A stretch of 64,000 nt of DNA from Fictibacillus phosphorivorans (GTDB lineage: Bacteria; Bacillota; Bacilli; Bacillales; Fictibacillaceae). The stretch covers positions 2,790,001-2,854,000 of the forward strand of contig NZ_CP015378.1 in NCBI RefSeq assembly GCF_001629705.1, read 5' to 3'. Every line of letters begins with the position of its first letter. Within the stretch, counting starts at the first letter, position 1. Under the pieces are notes generated by a model. That model saw nothing but the letters and a program-made list of their open reading frames with translations. It did no database searches and was not told the origin of the DNA. Made by a program: the position numbers and the translations under genes. This document shows positions 17,145 to 26,356 of this stretch, one piece after another.

Positions 17145-17715
17145 AAAGGTGGTTCTCCTTTATATGATTCCAAACCTGATCTGAAACATAGTAACGAATA
17201 TTCTGACCAGCGCGTGACCGATTACGTATAAACGATGACGAGATCTCAATAATAGGTACTTCTACACGTTTTACCCGATACCTCTCCCAATGATGGTCAA
17301 CCGCATACCCCGCACGACCGACACCTGCAAAATCAACAAGGTTCTTTAACTCATCAATTTTATGCCAGTCGCTTAAGGAATGAACCATGTCTCCACCCAT
17401 AATAAAAGTGAAGTTTACAGAAGGGTATTTTTCTTTTAGAAGACGTATCGTATCAATAGTATATGAAGGTCCACTTCTCTCAAATTCAAGCAATGAAAGG
17501 GAAAACTGCTCATTGTTACCAATCGCTTTTTGCACCATTTCTATGCGTATCTCATCAGAGACTTCATTGTCTTTTTCTTTATGAGGAGGTGCAGAAGAAG
17601 GCATCCACCATACTTCATCTAGGTGCAATTGAGTTAATGCTTCTTGAGCAATTAGCATATGTCCGATATGTGGTGGATTAAACGTACCTCCAAAAAGTCC
17701 TATTTCTTTATTCAT
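17131..17715 (-). CDS. nadD: Nicotinate-nucleotide adenylyltransferase
   Basis: NadD joins nicotinate mononucleotide and ATP to form deamido-NAD. The 194-aa protein has the nucleotidyltransferase motif GGTFNPPHIGH at residues 9-19 and the C-terminal ISSSFIRNR motif that binds phosphates. AAGGAG precedes the ATG by nine bases. It overlaps yqeK. Confidence 0.97.
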   Translation of the reverse strand: MNKEIGLFGGTFNPPHIGHMLIAQEALTQLHLDEVWWMPSSAPPHKEKDNEVSDEIRIEMVQKAIGNNEQFSLSLLEFERSGPSYTIDTIRLLKEKYPSVNFTFIMGGDMVHSLSDWHKIDELKNLVDFAGVGRAGYAVDHHWERYRVKRVEVPIIEISSSFIRNRSRAGQNIRYYVSDQVWNHIKENHLYGTK

Positions 17716-17728
17716 TACATATCACTCC

Positions 17729-18019
17729 TTAAGGGAGTTGGATGCGTTTTTGATTGATCGATTCTTTGTAAAGTACGATCGTACTACCGATCACCTGAAC
17801 TAACTCTGCTTTTGAACCAGAATAAAGCTGTGACGCTACTGTATCTTTATCATCTTCGCAGTTTTGAAGCACGCTAACTTTAATCAGCTCTCTCGCTTCT
17901 AGTGCTTCCTCAACCTGTTTGATTAAATTTGAATTCACTCCACCTTTACCAACCTGAAAAATAGGTTGAATGTGGTGTGCCTTAGATCTTAAAAAACGTT
18001 TTTGTTTACCTGTAAGCAT
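17729..18019 (-). CDS. yhbY: CRS1-YhbY domain RNA-binding protein
   Basis: A 96-aa single-domain protein (YqeI in B. subtilis). It opens LTGKQKRFLRSKAHHIQPIFQVGKGG, which contains the GKGG loop typical of the domain; the family binds RNA and associates with pre-50S ribosomal particles. It sits between aroE and nadD, as in relatives. Confidence 0.94.
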   Translation of the reverse strand: MLTGKQKRFLRSKAHHIQPIFQVGKGGVNSNLIKQVEEALEARELIKVSVLQNCEDDKDTVASQLYSGSKAELVQVIGSTIVLYKESINQKRIQLP

Positions 18020-18021
18020 AG

Positions 18022-18849
18022 TTACCTCCTAAGTTGTTCCATAACGACTTGTTTCATATTATTTGTATCAGGAAAAGTACCTGTCCACTTTTCAAATGCC
18101 ATAGCTCCTTGCATGACGAGCATAGATACACCATTATCTGTTGTGGCGCCTTTTTTCTCTGCTTCCTTAAGCCACCTTGTGGTCAGTGGATTATACACGA
18201 TATCACTTACCACTGCGTCTTTTTTTAGAGTGTTAAGTTTCAGCGGAATAGATTCCGTATCTGGATGCATACCCGCATTGGTCGTGTTGATCAATACATC
18301 AAAACGCGCAGTATCTTCTTCAGCTTGTTGTAAAGAAAAGCCTTCTATACGATCATCGTTCAAGTCTTTTAATAAAGATTGAAGACGTTCTTCTGAACGA
18401 TTCGCTATCGCCAAATAGTTAGGAGCTTCCTTACTAAGGGCATAAGCGATAGATCGAGCAGCTCCACCCGCTCCGATCAATAGAACGTTCAACTCTGAAA
18501 GTGGCTTTTTGATCTTTTCTTTCAACCCTAATAAGAATCCCTTACCGTCTGTATTATACCCGATCAGCTTTCCATCTTTATTCACGACTGTGTTAACTGC
18601 GCCAATCTCTTTTGCTTCTTCATCAACCTCGTCTAAAAGAGGAAGAATAGCTACTTTATGAGGAATAGTAATGTTACATCCTGCATAGTTGCTTTCTTTT
18701 AGAAATTTAACGAATTTCTCCAATTCATCTGAAGGTACACGTTTTTTTTCATAGGTTCCCGTAATACCTGATTCCTGGAATGCCGCCGTTTGCATGACAG
18801 GTGACAAAGAATGATCGATTGGATCTCCGATGACAAGTGCTTTAATCAT
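18022..18849 (-). CDS. aroE: Shikimate dehydrogenase (NADP)
   Basis: AroE reduces 3-dehydroshikimate in aromatic amino acid synthesis. The 275-aa protein has the substrate motif HSLSPVMQ (residues 13-20), the catalytic Lys in NITIPHK near residue 63, and the NADP loop GAGGAARS near 127 with NRSEER after it. Its start is preceded by AAGGAG. It belongs to the yqe operon. Confidence 0.96.
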   Translation of the reverse strand: MIKALVIGDPIDHSLSPVMQTAAFQESGITGTYEKKRVPSDELEKFVKFLKESNYAGCNITIPHKVAILPLLDEVDEEAKEIGAVNTVVNKDGKLIGYNTDGKGFLLGLKEKIKKPLSELNVLLIGAGGAARSIAYALSKEAPNYLAIANRSEERLQSLLKDLNDDRIEGFSLQQAEEDTARFDVLINTTNAGMHPDTESIPLKLNTLKKDAVVSDIVYNPLTTRWLKEAEKKGATTDNGVSMLVMQGAMAFEKWTGTFPDTNNMKQVVMEQLRR

Positions 18850-18865
18850 GATGAAAAATCTCTCC

Positions 18866-19963
18866 TTAGATTAAGGATGTTCGAACCGTTACTGCTACAC
18901 CCTCTGGCGCATAAAAAGCGACCTTTGCACCAGCTTCTGGGAAAGTTACCCAGCCTAGTCCAGAGATCACAATATCTGTTTTGCTTTCCTTTATAACAAA
19001 TTCATAGCGTTTAAGCTTCGGAAAGTTCTCGGTATCTTCAGGTGGAGCTAACATGTGTCCTAGATGTTTCTCATATAATTCGTCCGCTTTGTCGGTCTTC
19101 GTTCGATGGATATTCAAATGGTTTGAAAAATGGCATACAAATGACTGTTTGCCTCCCTTTATATAATCCATTCTTCCTAGTCCGCCAAAATACAGAGTCT
19201 GCAGCTCATTCAACTGAAACACCATAGGTTTGATCTCTTTTTTAGGCATGATGATGTTCAATTCTTTCTTTGAAACAAAATGCGCCATCTGGTGGTGATT
19301 AATGATTCCAGGCGTGTCGTACATGTGACTTCTTCCGTCGAGTGGAATATCAATGAGATCTAATGTTGTACCAGGAAAATGAGAAGTTGTGATTAAGTCA
19401 GCGGCTTCCTCGCCAAATTGTTTGATCAAACGGTTTATGAACGTAGATTTTCCTGTGTTCGTACACCCAACAACATATACGTCTTTTCCTTGACGGTAAT
19501 AGTCGATAGATTCTGCCAATTCTTCAATACCATAACCTTTGTCAGCAGAGATCAATTTTACATCTATCGGTTTCAAGCCTAGCTCTTTTGCTTCCTTCTT
19601 CATCCAATGGATCACCTTGTTCGGATTCACTGATTTTGGAAGCAGATCGAGCTTGTTACCGACAAGAAGAATCGGATTGTTACCCGCGTAACGATGAAGT
19701 CCCGGTAACCAGCTTCCATTAAAATCAAAAATATCAACGATTTTAACAACTAGTGCATCTTCATCTCCAATACTTGAGACGATTTTACGATAATCATCAT
19801 CTGTTAAACTTACGTCATGAATTTCATTATAGTGTTTTAAACGAAAACAGCGCTGGCAAATTGGCAGCTCTTTCGTCAGTGCCGAAAGAGGTGCGTATCC
19901 AAGCGCTTCTTTGTCTTCTGTTTGTATGGAAACTCCACAACCCACACATTTTACTTGTTCCAA
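18866..19963 (-). CDS. yqeH: Ribosome biogenesis GTPase YqeH
   Basis: A circularly permuted GTPase needed for 30S assembly. From the TTG at 19963 the product is 365 aa, the normal length; GGGAGG lies seven bases upstream, inside the end of yqeG. A zinc finger (CVGC...CQRC) opens the protein. The G motifs come in the permuted order: NKLD (G4) before GCTNTGKST (G1), then DTPG (G3). An in-frame extension upstream to 20005 would add 14 residues before the zinc finger and is not supported. Confidence 0.95.
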   Translation of the reverse strand: MEQVKCVGCGVSIQTEDKEALGYAPLSALTKELPICQRCFRLKHYNEIHDVSLTDDDYRKIVSSIGDEDALVVKIVDIFDFNGSWLPGLHRYAGNNPILLVGNKLDLLPKSVNPNKVIHWMKKEAKELGLKPIDVKLISADKGYGIEELAESIDYYRQGKDVYVVGCTNTGKSTFINRLIKQFGEEAADLITTSHFPGTTLDLIDIPLDGRSHMYDTPGIINHHQMAHFVSKKELNIIMPKKEIKPMVFQLNELQTLYFGGLGRMDYIKGGKQSFVCHFSNHLNIHRTKTDKADELYEKHLGHMLAPPEDTENFPKLKRYEFVIKESKTDIVISGLGWVTFPEAGAKVAFYAPEGVAVTVRTSLI

Positions 19964-19965
19964 AC

Positions 19966-20481
19966 CTATTCCTCCCAATGCAGCATGCCTTTTCTTTTCA
20001 TCCAAGACAAAATGATGCGTTCGATTTTTCTGTTAAACCTTGTCCAAAAACCATCACTGCTAGCCACTGGTACTACGAGTATAGTATGCAAACCTAATCG
20101 ATTTCCACCAAGTACGTCAGTAAGAAGCTGATCTCCAATCACAACAACTTGTTCATTTTTCAGCTTCATATCTTTCAAAGCACGTTTGAAAGCTTTGGTC
20201 ATTGGTTTTCTAGCACTATAGATAAAAGGGATACCCACAGGATCTGAGAAGCTCTTTACTCTATGTTGTGTATTGTTTGAAACAATTGTGATCAAAATAC
20301 CTTTTTCTTTAATAGAAGTAAACCACTCGATCAATTCTGGAGTCGCTTCAGGTCGGTCCCATTCCACAAGCGTATTATCTAAGTCTGTAATAATACCTTT
20401 TACTCCACGCTCAACTAACATTTCCGGTGTGATGTCCAATATATTTTGAACATGTTGATCCGGTAAAAAATGTTTTAACAT
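19966..20481 (-). CDS. yqeG: HAD-family phosphatase YqeG
   Basis: A 171-aa HAD-IIIA phosphatase. The nucleophile motif is GIITDLDNTLVEWD with DxD near residue 36; later motifs are SNN and GDQLLTDVLGGN. Its substrate is not known; phosphatidylglycerophosphate phosphatase activity is reported for some relatives. It is the first gene of the leftward yqe operon. Confidence 0.93.
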   Translation of the reverse strand: MLKHFLPDQHVQNILDITPEMLVERGVKGIITDLDNTLVEWDRPEATPELIEWFTSIKEKGILITIVSNNTQHRVKSFSDPVGIPFIYSARKPMTKAFKRALKDMKLKNEQVVVIGDQLLTDVLGGNRLGLHTILVVPVASSDGFWTRFNRKIERIILSWMKRKGMLHWEE

Positions 20482-20703
20482 TCTAGCACCTCTTCACGTT
20501 TCCTTTTCAACGTATCTATTTTACCAGTAATGAAAGGAAGTACAAACGATTTTTCTGCAATACCTGTCATTATCTATAAATATCAATAGCATCCCATAAG
20601 GTTTTTCTTCTAAATCAAAGTTTTTGCAAGACCTCACTACGAATTTATTATAAATAGTTTAGAAAAACAAAAAGTTTTCGACAATTTGTTCCCCTACTCA
20701 AAA

Positions 20704-20803
20704 TGTGGATAATCTTATTCACATTATTCCCCTAAGTATGAGTTATCTTTCTAAAAGATGTTAACACTTTACCCACAACTTATCCACCAAACACTGTGGA
20801 TAA
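20704..20803. promoter_or_regulatory. DnaA box cluster upstream of sda
   Basis: Five matches to TTATNCACA within 100 bp: perfect TTATCCACA on the minus strand at 20704-20712 and 20795-20803, TTATTCACA at 20715-20723, and single-mismatch sites at 20769-20777 and 20780-20788. In B. subtilis, DnaA bound upstream of sda activates it. The rest of 20482-20949 is AT-rich; nothing else was recognised there. Confidence 0.85.
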
Positions 20804-20949
20804 ACGAACGGTTGTTCCTTTTTACAATACATGGTAAGCTTCAAAGTACATAAAGCAAGTACATAAATCATGAACTTACCATCCTATTCATTCCATATGA
20901 ATGTAGAATACTTTTTTATTATTATTTTTATCAAAAGCAGGAGGTGACC

Positions 20950-21117
20950 ATGCCGCTTCGTAAGGGCTATATTATGGAAAAACTTTCAGACGACCTGTTG
21001 ATTGAATCCTACTTAAAAGCTAGAGAATTGAAACTTAGTCAGGACTTTATTCTACTTATAAAAAAAGAGATTGACAGAAGATCTCTTCATGCAAGATTAC
21101 AGCAAGTTTTAATGTAG
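20950..21117 (+). CDS. sda: Sporulation initiation checkpoint protein Sda
   Basis: Sda binds the histidine kinase KinA and blocks entry into sporulation while DNA replication is active or damaged. The 55-aa product contains the helical hairpin core [14 protein letters not shown]...[14 protein letters not shown] seen in B. subtilis Sda. GGAGGTGA precedes the ATG at 20950; a second in-frame ATG (20974, before EKLSDD) could give the shorter 47-aa form. DnaA boxes lie upstream and a terminator overlaps the stop. Confidence 0.93.
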   Translation: MPLRKGYIMEKLSDDLLIESYLKARELKLSQDFILLIKKEIDRRSLHARLQQVLM

Positions 21118-21143
21118 AGCGTAAATATACGCTCTATTTTTTT
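21116..21143. terminator. Terminator after sda
   Basis: An 8-bp perfect stem, AGAGCGTA with TACGCTCT, followed by a T-run; it also covers the end of the convergent lipoprotein gene. Confidence 0.8.
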
Positions 21144-21544
21144 GTGGCCAGCTCTCTTTCAACTTTACGATATTCTTCTGGATTGAAAGTTATTTCAATA
21201 GGAATTTTCCACTGTTCTTCCCATGTTTGTTTATACTTTTTACTTAATAAGTCTGCCTTTTTATAATGATAAGACTTCATCTGTATCGCTACTACGTATT
21301 TCCCTTCTTTCTTTACAACCACTGCACGTTTAATAAATTTATCTTTTTTTATTTCACGTTTCATCTGTTCAGCAAGTGAAGATGCAGTTGAAACTCCTGC
21401 TTCAGAAAGACTAATGTGCTTTCGATAATATTCTCTTGGTAGAAACTCAGGGCTCGACTCATCTTTTTTATAAATCGAATCATTAAAACAGCCAGTTAGT
21501 TGAAACAAAACCAATAGTATTCCGTATGTATGTAGTAGTCTCAT
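21134..21544 (-). CDS. Putative lipoprotein, possibly YhcN/YlaJ-like
   Basis: A 136-aa protein from the ATG at 21544 (GAGG nine bases upstream). A short signal peptide ends in the lipobox LTGC with Cys19. The rest is hydrophilic and Lys-rich, with an alternating hydrophobic stretch (AVVVKKEGKYVVAIQM) that recalls the YhcN/YlaJ spore lipoproteins. That family assignment is weak. No partner genes are apparent: it lies convergent to sda and divergent from mrpA. Confidence 0.6.
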   Translation of the reverse strand: MRLLHTYGILLVLFQLTGCFNDSIYKKDESSPEFLPREYYRKHISLSEAGVSTASSLAEQMKREIKKDKFIKRAVVVKKEGKYVVAIQMKSYHYKKADLLSKKYKQTWEEQWKIPIEITFNPEEYRKVERELATKK

Positions 21545-21641
21545 TTTCAATCACCTCTCAAATAGGTTAGGTATTTTTTGGGAAGGATATTCAAGAGATG
21601 CAAAATCAATCTGATTTGAGAGTTTCTGTTTGGTAAAGTAT

Positions 21642-21671
21642 TTGCTAAAAAGGAAAGGTTTTGCTTACAAT
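21642..21671 (+). promoter_or_regulatory. Candidate sigma-A promoter for the mrp operon
   Basis: TTGCTA and TACAAT hexamers are 18 bases apart, about 50 bases before mrpA. This is a moderate match to consensus. Confidence 0.45.
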
Positions 21672-21723
21672 GTAATGGACTATGACGATTATTTTTGGGT
21701 TTTAAGGAGGTTTACCGGTACTC

Positions 21724-24069
21724 ATGTTGCATATCTACATACTCTTACCTTTTTTAGCAGCCTTGTTAATTGGATTTGCTGCTAAAAAAGTAGACCGGAT
21801 ACATACTGGTTGGTTTGTTCTGCCTGTTCCAGCCGTGCTTTTTATCCTGTTTATCTCAAAACTGCCAACATTGGCTGAAGGGAAAATTGTTCAAAGCATT
21901 GCGAATTGGATTCCATCTCTCGACATCCAATTAAGTTTTTATCTAGATGGGCTTAGCATGCTTTTTTCACTTTTAATAACAGGAATCGGATCACTAGTCG
22001 TTCTTTATTCGATCTTTTATCTATCGAAAAAAGAACAGCTCGTTCATTTCTATGTTTATTTACTATTATTTATGGGATCGATGCTGGGTGTCGTTCTATC
22101 TGACAACGTGTTCGTGCTCTATACTTTCTGGGAATTCACAAGTATTTCTTCCTTTCTATTGATTGGGTTTTGGTTCTATCGTGAACGTTCCACGTATGGT
22201 GCACAAAAGTCGATGCTTGTAACGGTTTTTGGCGGTCTAGCTATGCTAGGGGCTCTTATTCTGCTATCCATTACAGCCGAAACGAATAGCATACGAGAGA
22301 TGATCGCTAATCGGTCTGACATCATAGAGAGTGATTTATTTATTCCAATCTTAATATTGTTACTGATTGGTGCCTTTACAAAATCGGCACAGTTTCCATT
22401 TCACAGCTGGCTTCCAGATGCGATGGAAGCACCGACTCCAGTCAGTGCTTACCTTCACTCTGCAACGATGGTTAAAGCAGGAATATATCTTGTCGCGAGG
22501 TTCTCTCTCATCTTTAGTGGAACAGATGTATTTTTTATCATCGTTTCGGGAGTGGGGCTGATTACACTTTGTTTAGGATCTATTCTCGCGTCTCGCCAGA
22601 CTGATCTGAAGGGGATCTTAGCTTATTCAACGATCAGCCAGCTTGGTATGATAATGACGATGCTCGGCTTTGGTACTGGTATCGCAACACTTGCAGCGAT
22701 CTTTCACATCTTTAACCACGCTACCTTTAAAGGCAGCTTGTTTATGATAGCAGGTATTGTTGATCATGAGACAGGTACGAGGGATATTAGAAGACTTGGC
22801 GGACTTTATACATTTATGCCGATCTCAGCTACTCTAGCATTCTTTGGAGCATTCTCCATGGCTGGCGTCCCGCTTCCGATCTTCAATGGATTTTTAAGTA
22901 AAGAAATGTTTTTTGATTCATCATTAAAATTAGAGCAGACGAGCGGTTTTGCTGGAACGTTTGCAGAGTGGATTCCGTGGCTAGCCGTAATCGGAAGTAT
23001 CTTCACATTCGTTTATTCTATGTATTTAGTATTCGGCACTTTTACAGGTAAAGCCAAGTTGGATCAACTTGAGAAAAAGCCTCATGAAGCGCCGATCGGT
23101 ATGCTCATTTCTCCGATTATCCTTATTGGGTTTGTCGTTTTGATTGGATTATTGCCAAACTTGATCAATGAGTCGTTACTTGCACCCGCAGTTGGATCAG
23201 TAACGGGGGACTTTGCTTTAACTCACTTAGCATTTTGGCATGGTTTTGATAACACACCTTTGCATATGTCATTGATTGTTGTAGTGATTGGAACTATTCT
23301 TGTACTTACGCTAAAAAGATGGCAGCCGATCTATAATAGAGTACCTGGAAAGTTTTCAACGGATCGTATATATCAGTCTATCGTAAACGGCCTATTGAGT
23401 TTCTCAAGTAAATTTACGAAGTTCTATATGACGGGTTCATTGCGATTGTATACATCCATTATTCTTGTATTCTTGGTCCTGGCTACCTCAATCTTTATAT
23501 ATGTTACAGACGGATTTAAAATAGCTTTCGATGATCTAGCACCGGTAACTTGGCCAGAGGTTTTAGTCGGTTTTGTTATGGCTGTTGCTGCTATTGCGAC
23601 GATCTGGATGACACAGAGAATCGCTGCGATCATTGTAATCGGAGTTGTAGGATATGGTCTTTCCTTATTGTTCGTTTTTTTCCGAGCACCAGACCTCGCA
23701 TTAACACAGCTTATCGTTGAGACTATAACGGTCGCTCTCTTCTTGCTATGTTTTGCGCATCTTCCAAAGTTGAAAAAATCGGACAAGAAACCTTCTGAAA
23801 AACTTGTTGATTTTGTAATTGCAGCTTCAACGGGAGCACTTTTAACTATTGTAGCGATCTCTGCTCATAGCTCTAAATATTTTGACAGCATCTCGAAATA
23901 TTTTGTAGATAATTCTTATAAGCTTGGCGGTGGAGACAATATCGTCAACGTTATCCTTGTTGACTTTCGTGGACTAGATACTTTATTCGAAATTGCAGTA
24001 CTTGGTCTAGCTGCTCTAGGCATTTATGCCATGATAAAATACCGGGATAAAGGAGACATGAACCACTAA
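21724..24069 (+). CDS. mrpA: Mrp Na+/H+ antiporter subunit A
   Basis: MrpA is the largest subunit of the multi-subunit sodium/proton antiporter and resembles complex I subunit NuoL. The 781-aa protein has about 20 membrane segments. The conserved Glu137 (FWEFTS) and Lys220 (GAFTKSAQFPFHSWLPDAM) of the proton path are present. The C-terminal region (about residues 610-775) includes the MbhD/MbhE-like part with a GGGDNIVNVILVDFRG motif. It ends in the normal MrpA manner and carries no MrpB domain. The GGAGG site is 13 bases from the ATG, longer than usual. Confidence 0.95.
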   Translation: MLHIYILLPFLAALLIGFAAKKVDRIHTGWFVLPVPAVLFILFISKLPTLAEGKIVQSIANWIPSLDIQLSFYLDGLSMLFSLLITGIGSLVVLYSIFYLSKKEQLVHFYVYLLLFMGSMLGVVLSDNVFVLYTFWEFTSISSFLLIGFWFYRERSTYGAQKSMLVTVFGGLAMLGALILLSITAETNSIREMIANRSDIIESDLFIPILILLLIGAFTKSAQFPFHSWLPDAMEAPTPVSAYLHSATMVKAGIYLVARFSLIFSGTDVFFIIVSGVGLITLCLGSILASRQTDLKGILAYSTISQLGMIMTMLGFGTGIATLAAIFHIFNHATFKGSLFMIAGIVDHETGTRDIRRLGGLYTFMPISATLAFFGAFSMAGVPLPIFNGFLSKEMFFDSSLKLEQTSGFAGTFAEWIPWLAVIGSIFTFVYSMYLVFGTFTGKAKLDQLEKKPHEAPIGMLISPIILIGFVVLIGLLPNLINESLLAPAVGSVTGDFALTHLAFWHGFDNTPLHMSLIVVVIGTILVLTLKRWQPIYNRVPGKFSTDRIYQSIVNGLLSFSSKFTKFYMTGSLRLYTSIILVFLVLATSIFIYVTDGFKIAFDDLAPVTWPEVLVGFVMAVAAIATIWMTQRIAAIIVIGVVGYGLSLLFVFFRAPDLALTQLIVETITVALFLLCFAHLPKLKKSDKKPSEKLVDFVIAASTGALLTIVAISAHSSKYFDSISKYFVDNSYKLGGGDNIVNVILVDFRGLDTLFEIAVLGLAALGIYAMIKYRDKGDMNH

Positions 24070-24407
24070 TGGAAATTCTTATGTCTATACTTGCCGGAAC
24101 GTTATTTGCAGCCGGCGTTTATCTTATACTTCAGAAACAGTTACTAAAAATTGTACTTGGTACAGCGCTTTTATCACATGGGGCTCACTTGTTTATCTTA
24201 ACGATGGGTAAATTAAACCGTGGTAAACCTCCTATTTTAATAGAGGGGGTCAAGAACTATACAGACCCTCTCCCTCAAGCGCTAATACTGACATCTATTG
24301 TTATTAGTTTTGGGGTTACGAGCTTTCTACTTGTACTGGCTTATCGAACCTATCAAAGCAACAAGACAGATATGATGGATCAGCTAAGGGGAACAGATGA
24401 TGAGTAA
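24069..24407 (+). CDS. mrpC: Mrp antiporter subunit C
   Basis: A 112-aa NuoK-like protein with three membrane segments; family motifs GVYLILQKQLLKIVLG and SHGAHLF are clear. Its ATG overlaps the mrpA stop by one base (TAATG). In B. subtilis, mrpB would stand between these two genes; no room exists for it here. Confidence 0.94.
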   Translation: MEILMSILAGTLFAAGVYLILQKQLLKIVLGTALLSHGAHLFILTMGKLNRGKPPILIEGVKNYTDPLPQALILTSIVISFGVTSFLLVLAYRTYQSNKTDMMDQLRGTDDE

Positions 24408-25875
24408 TTTAGTATTCTTGCCAATATTTATACCTTTGTTTTTCGGAGCTTTGCTTGTTTTCTTTAATAAGAAACAAAAGGCAACGGTTAACCTTTCATT
24501 TCTAGTGGTCTTGTTAAGTTTCGGTGTATCGCTCTACTTAAGTTATCATGTATTTTCGAACGGACCCCTCACCTTGGAAACTGGGGGTTGGAAAGCACCA
24601 TACGGAATTATCCTTGTAGCTGACAAGCTGTCCGTCATCATGATACTTGCTGTAAATGTGATCGCTTTAACTGCCGCGATCTTTGCACTTTCTTCCGTTA
24701 CGGAAAAAATGGTAGAGCACTATTTTTACCCTTTGTTCTTCTTACTGATCGCTGGGGTGAGTGGTGCATTCTTAACAGGTGATCTATTCAACCTGTTCGT
24801 GTTCTTTGAAGTGTTGTTAATGGCATCCTATGGACTGATCATTATTGGAGGTTCTAAGCATCAGTTTCGAGAATCAGTAAAGTACATCTTACTAAATTTA
24901 TTTTCGTCTATTCTATTTGTTACTACGGTAGCCTTCCTATACTCTGTTACGGGTACTGTAAATATGGCGCAACTCGGGGAACGTGTTGGCCAAGTTGAGC
25001 AACAAGGTATCTTGACCGGAATAGGGATATTACTATTTATTGTTTTCGCGACAAAAGGTGCTCTATTTCCATTGTATTTTTGGCTTCCTAAATCGTATAT
25101 CGTACCGTCACCTATCGTTTCTGCATTGTTTGGTGCATTATTGACCAAAGTTGGTGTGTACTCAATGCTCAGAGTCTTCACACTCATTTTTTCACACAAA
25201 CTTGAGCTGACACACACTTTTTTCATTTGGATCGCTACGATTACGATGATTATAGGAGTCATTGGTGCGCTTTCTACATCTAATGTGAAATTGATCATTG
25301 CTTACAATATCATGCCAGCGATCGGCTTTATGCTTCTCGGTATAGGAACATTCTCAGCAGAATCACTTGCAGGGACGATCTACTATCTTGTTCATGATAT
25401 GGCGATTAAAGCCGCTTTATTTTTCCTTGCCGGCCTACTTGTTTGGCATGCTGGAACTTCTAACCTAAAAAAGATGGGCGGATATATAAAAACCGCACCA
25501 CTTATGGGTTGGATGTTCTTTGTTGCATCTCTTATATTAGCTGGAATCCCGCCTTTTAGTGGCTTTATTGGGAAATACCTTCTTTTAAGAGGTGCGATGG
25601 ATGAAGGACATTATATTGCTGCTGGGGTCGGATTATTATCGAGTCTGTTAATCTTATTTTCTGTGATTCGCATCTTTATTGGGGCTTTCTGGGGTGAGCT
25701 AAAGGAAGAACCGAAACAACCTTTGAGAACTTCAGGATTAGCAGCGTCTGCGGTACTGATCGCGATCTCTATCTTGCTTGGTGTTGGAGCAGAATGGTTC
25801 TATCCGTATGTTCAGGCAGCAGCAGACAGTCTGATCGATCCGCAAATCTATATCGATTATGTATTAAAGGAGTAA
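24397..25875 (+). CDS. mrpD: Mrp antiporter subunit D
   Basis: A 492-aa NuoN/M-like membrane protein with about 14 segments. Conserved features are the Glu in NLFVFFEVLLMASYGL near residue 137 and the Lys in KGALFPLYFWLPKSY near 219. The start overlaps the end of mrpC; ATG codons at 24397 and 24400 are both possible. Confidence 0.95.
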   Translation: MMSNLVFLPIFIPLFFGALLVFFNKKQKATVNLSFLVVLLSFGVSLYLSYHVFSNGPLTLETGGWKAPYGIILVADKLSVIMILAVNVIALTAAIFALSSVTEKMVEHYFYPLFFLLIAGVSGAFLTGDLFNLFVFFEVLLMASYGLIIIGGSKHQFRESVKYILLNLFSSILFVTTVAFLYSVTGTVNMAQLGERVGQVEQQGILTGIGILLFIVFATKGALFPLYFWLPKSYIVPSPIVSALFGALLTKVGVYSMLRVFTLIFSHKLELTHTFFIWIATITMIIGVIGALSTSNVKLIIAYNIMPAIGFMLLGIGTFSAESLAGTIYYLVHDMAIKAALFFLAGLLVWHAGTSNLKKMGGYIKTAPLMGWMFFVASLILAGIPPFSGFIGKYLLLRGAMDEGHYIAAGVGLLSSLLILFSVIRIFIGAFWGELKEEPKQPLRTSGLAASAVLIAISILLGVGAEWFYPYVQAAADSLIDPQIYIDYVLKE

Positions 25876-25879
25876 TTCC

Positions 25880-26356
25880 ATGACATTTCAACTTATTCTA
25901 AATTTGCTGATCGGCGTTATTTGGATGTTTTTATCTGAGAGCTACTCTTTCGCAAGTTTTATAGTTGGATTTGTGATTGGAGCAGCACTTCTCTTCTTGC
26001 TGAATCGTTTCATTCCTGATTCGTACTATTTTAAACATGTGAGAGCGATTCTATATTTGATCTTTTTATTCATAAGAGAACTTCTTCTAGCCAATATCGA
26101 AGTTCTAAAATGGGTTTATAAACCCAAGCTTGATTTTCAGCCGGGTATACTCGCACTTCCGATTGACGTGAAGAAAAACTGGGAGATCACTTTACTTGCT
26201 AACTTGATTACTTTAACTCCTGGAACTTTGTCTGTGGATGTTTCTAGGGACCAACGATATATTTATATCCATGCGCTCGATCTTCCGGATGTTAATGAAA
26301 CCATCGTAAGCATTAAGGAATCTTTTGAAAAAGCAATAAGGGAGGTAACACGATGA
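25880..26356 (+). CDS. mrpE: Mrp antiporter subunit E
   Basis: A 158-aa protein with two or three membrane segments and the family motif LLANLITLTPGTLSVDV (about residues 104-120). It starts four bases after mrpD and overlaps mrpF by four (ATGA). Confidence 0.94.
   Translation: MTFQLILNLLIGVIWMFLSESYSFASFIVGFVIGAALLFLLNRFIPDSYYFKHVRAILYLIFLFIRELLLANIEVLKWVYKPKLDFQPGILALPIDVKKNWEITLLANLITLTPGTLSVDVSRDQRYIYIHALDLPDVNETIVSIKESFEKAIREVTR

Noticed and set aside
19964..20005. N-terminal extension of yqeH
   Set aside because: The added residues precede the zinc finger, overlap yqeG, and the TTG at 19963 has the better ribosome binding site.
20704..20803. Chromosomal origin of replication
   Set aside because: DnaA boxes are present, but there is no dnaA or dnaN gene nearby and the arrangement matches the known sda promoter.
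23980..24069. MrpA-MrpB fusion that would explain the missing mrpB
   Set aside because: The MrpA C-terminus stops at the normal end of the family and no MnhB-like segment follows.
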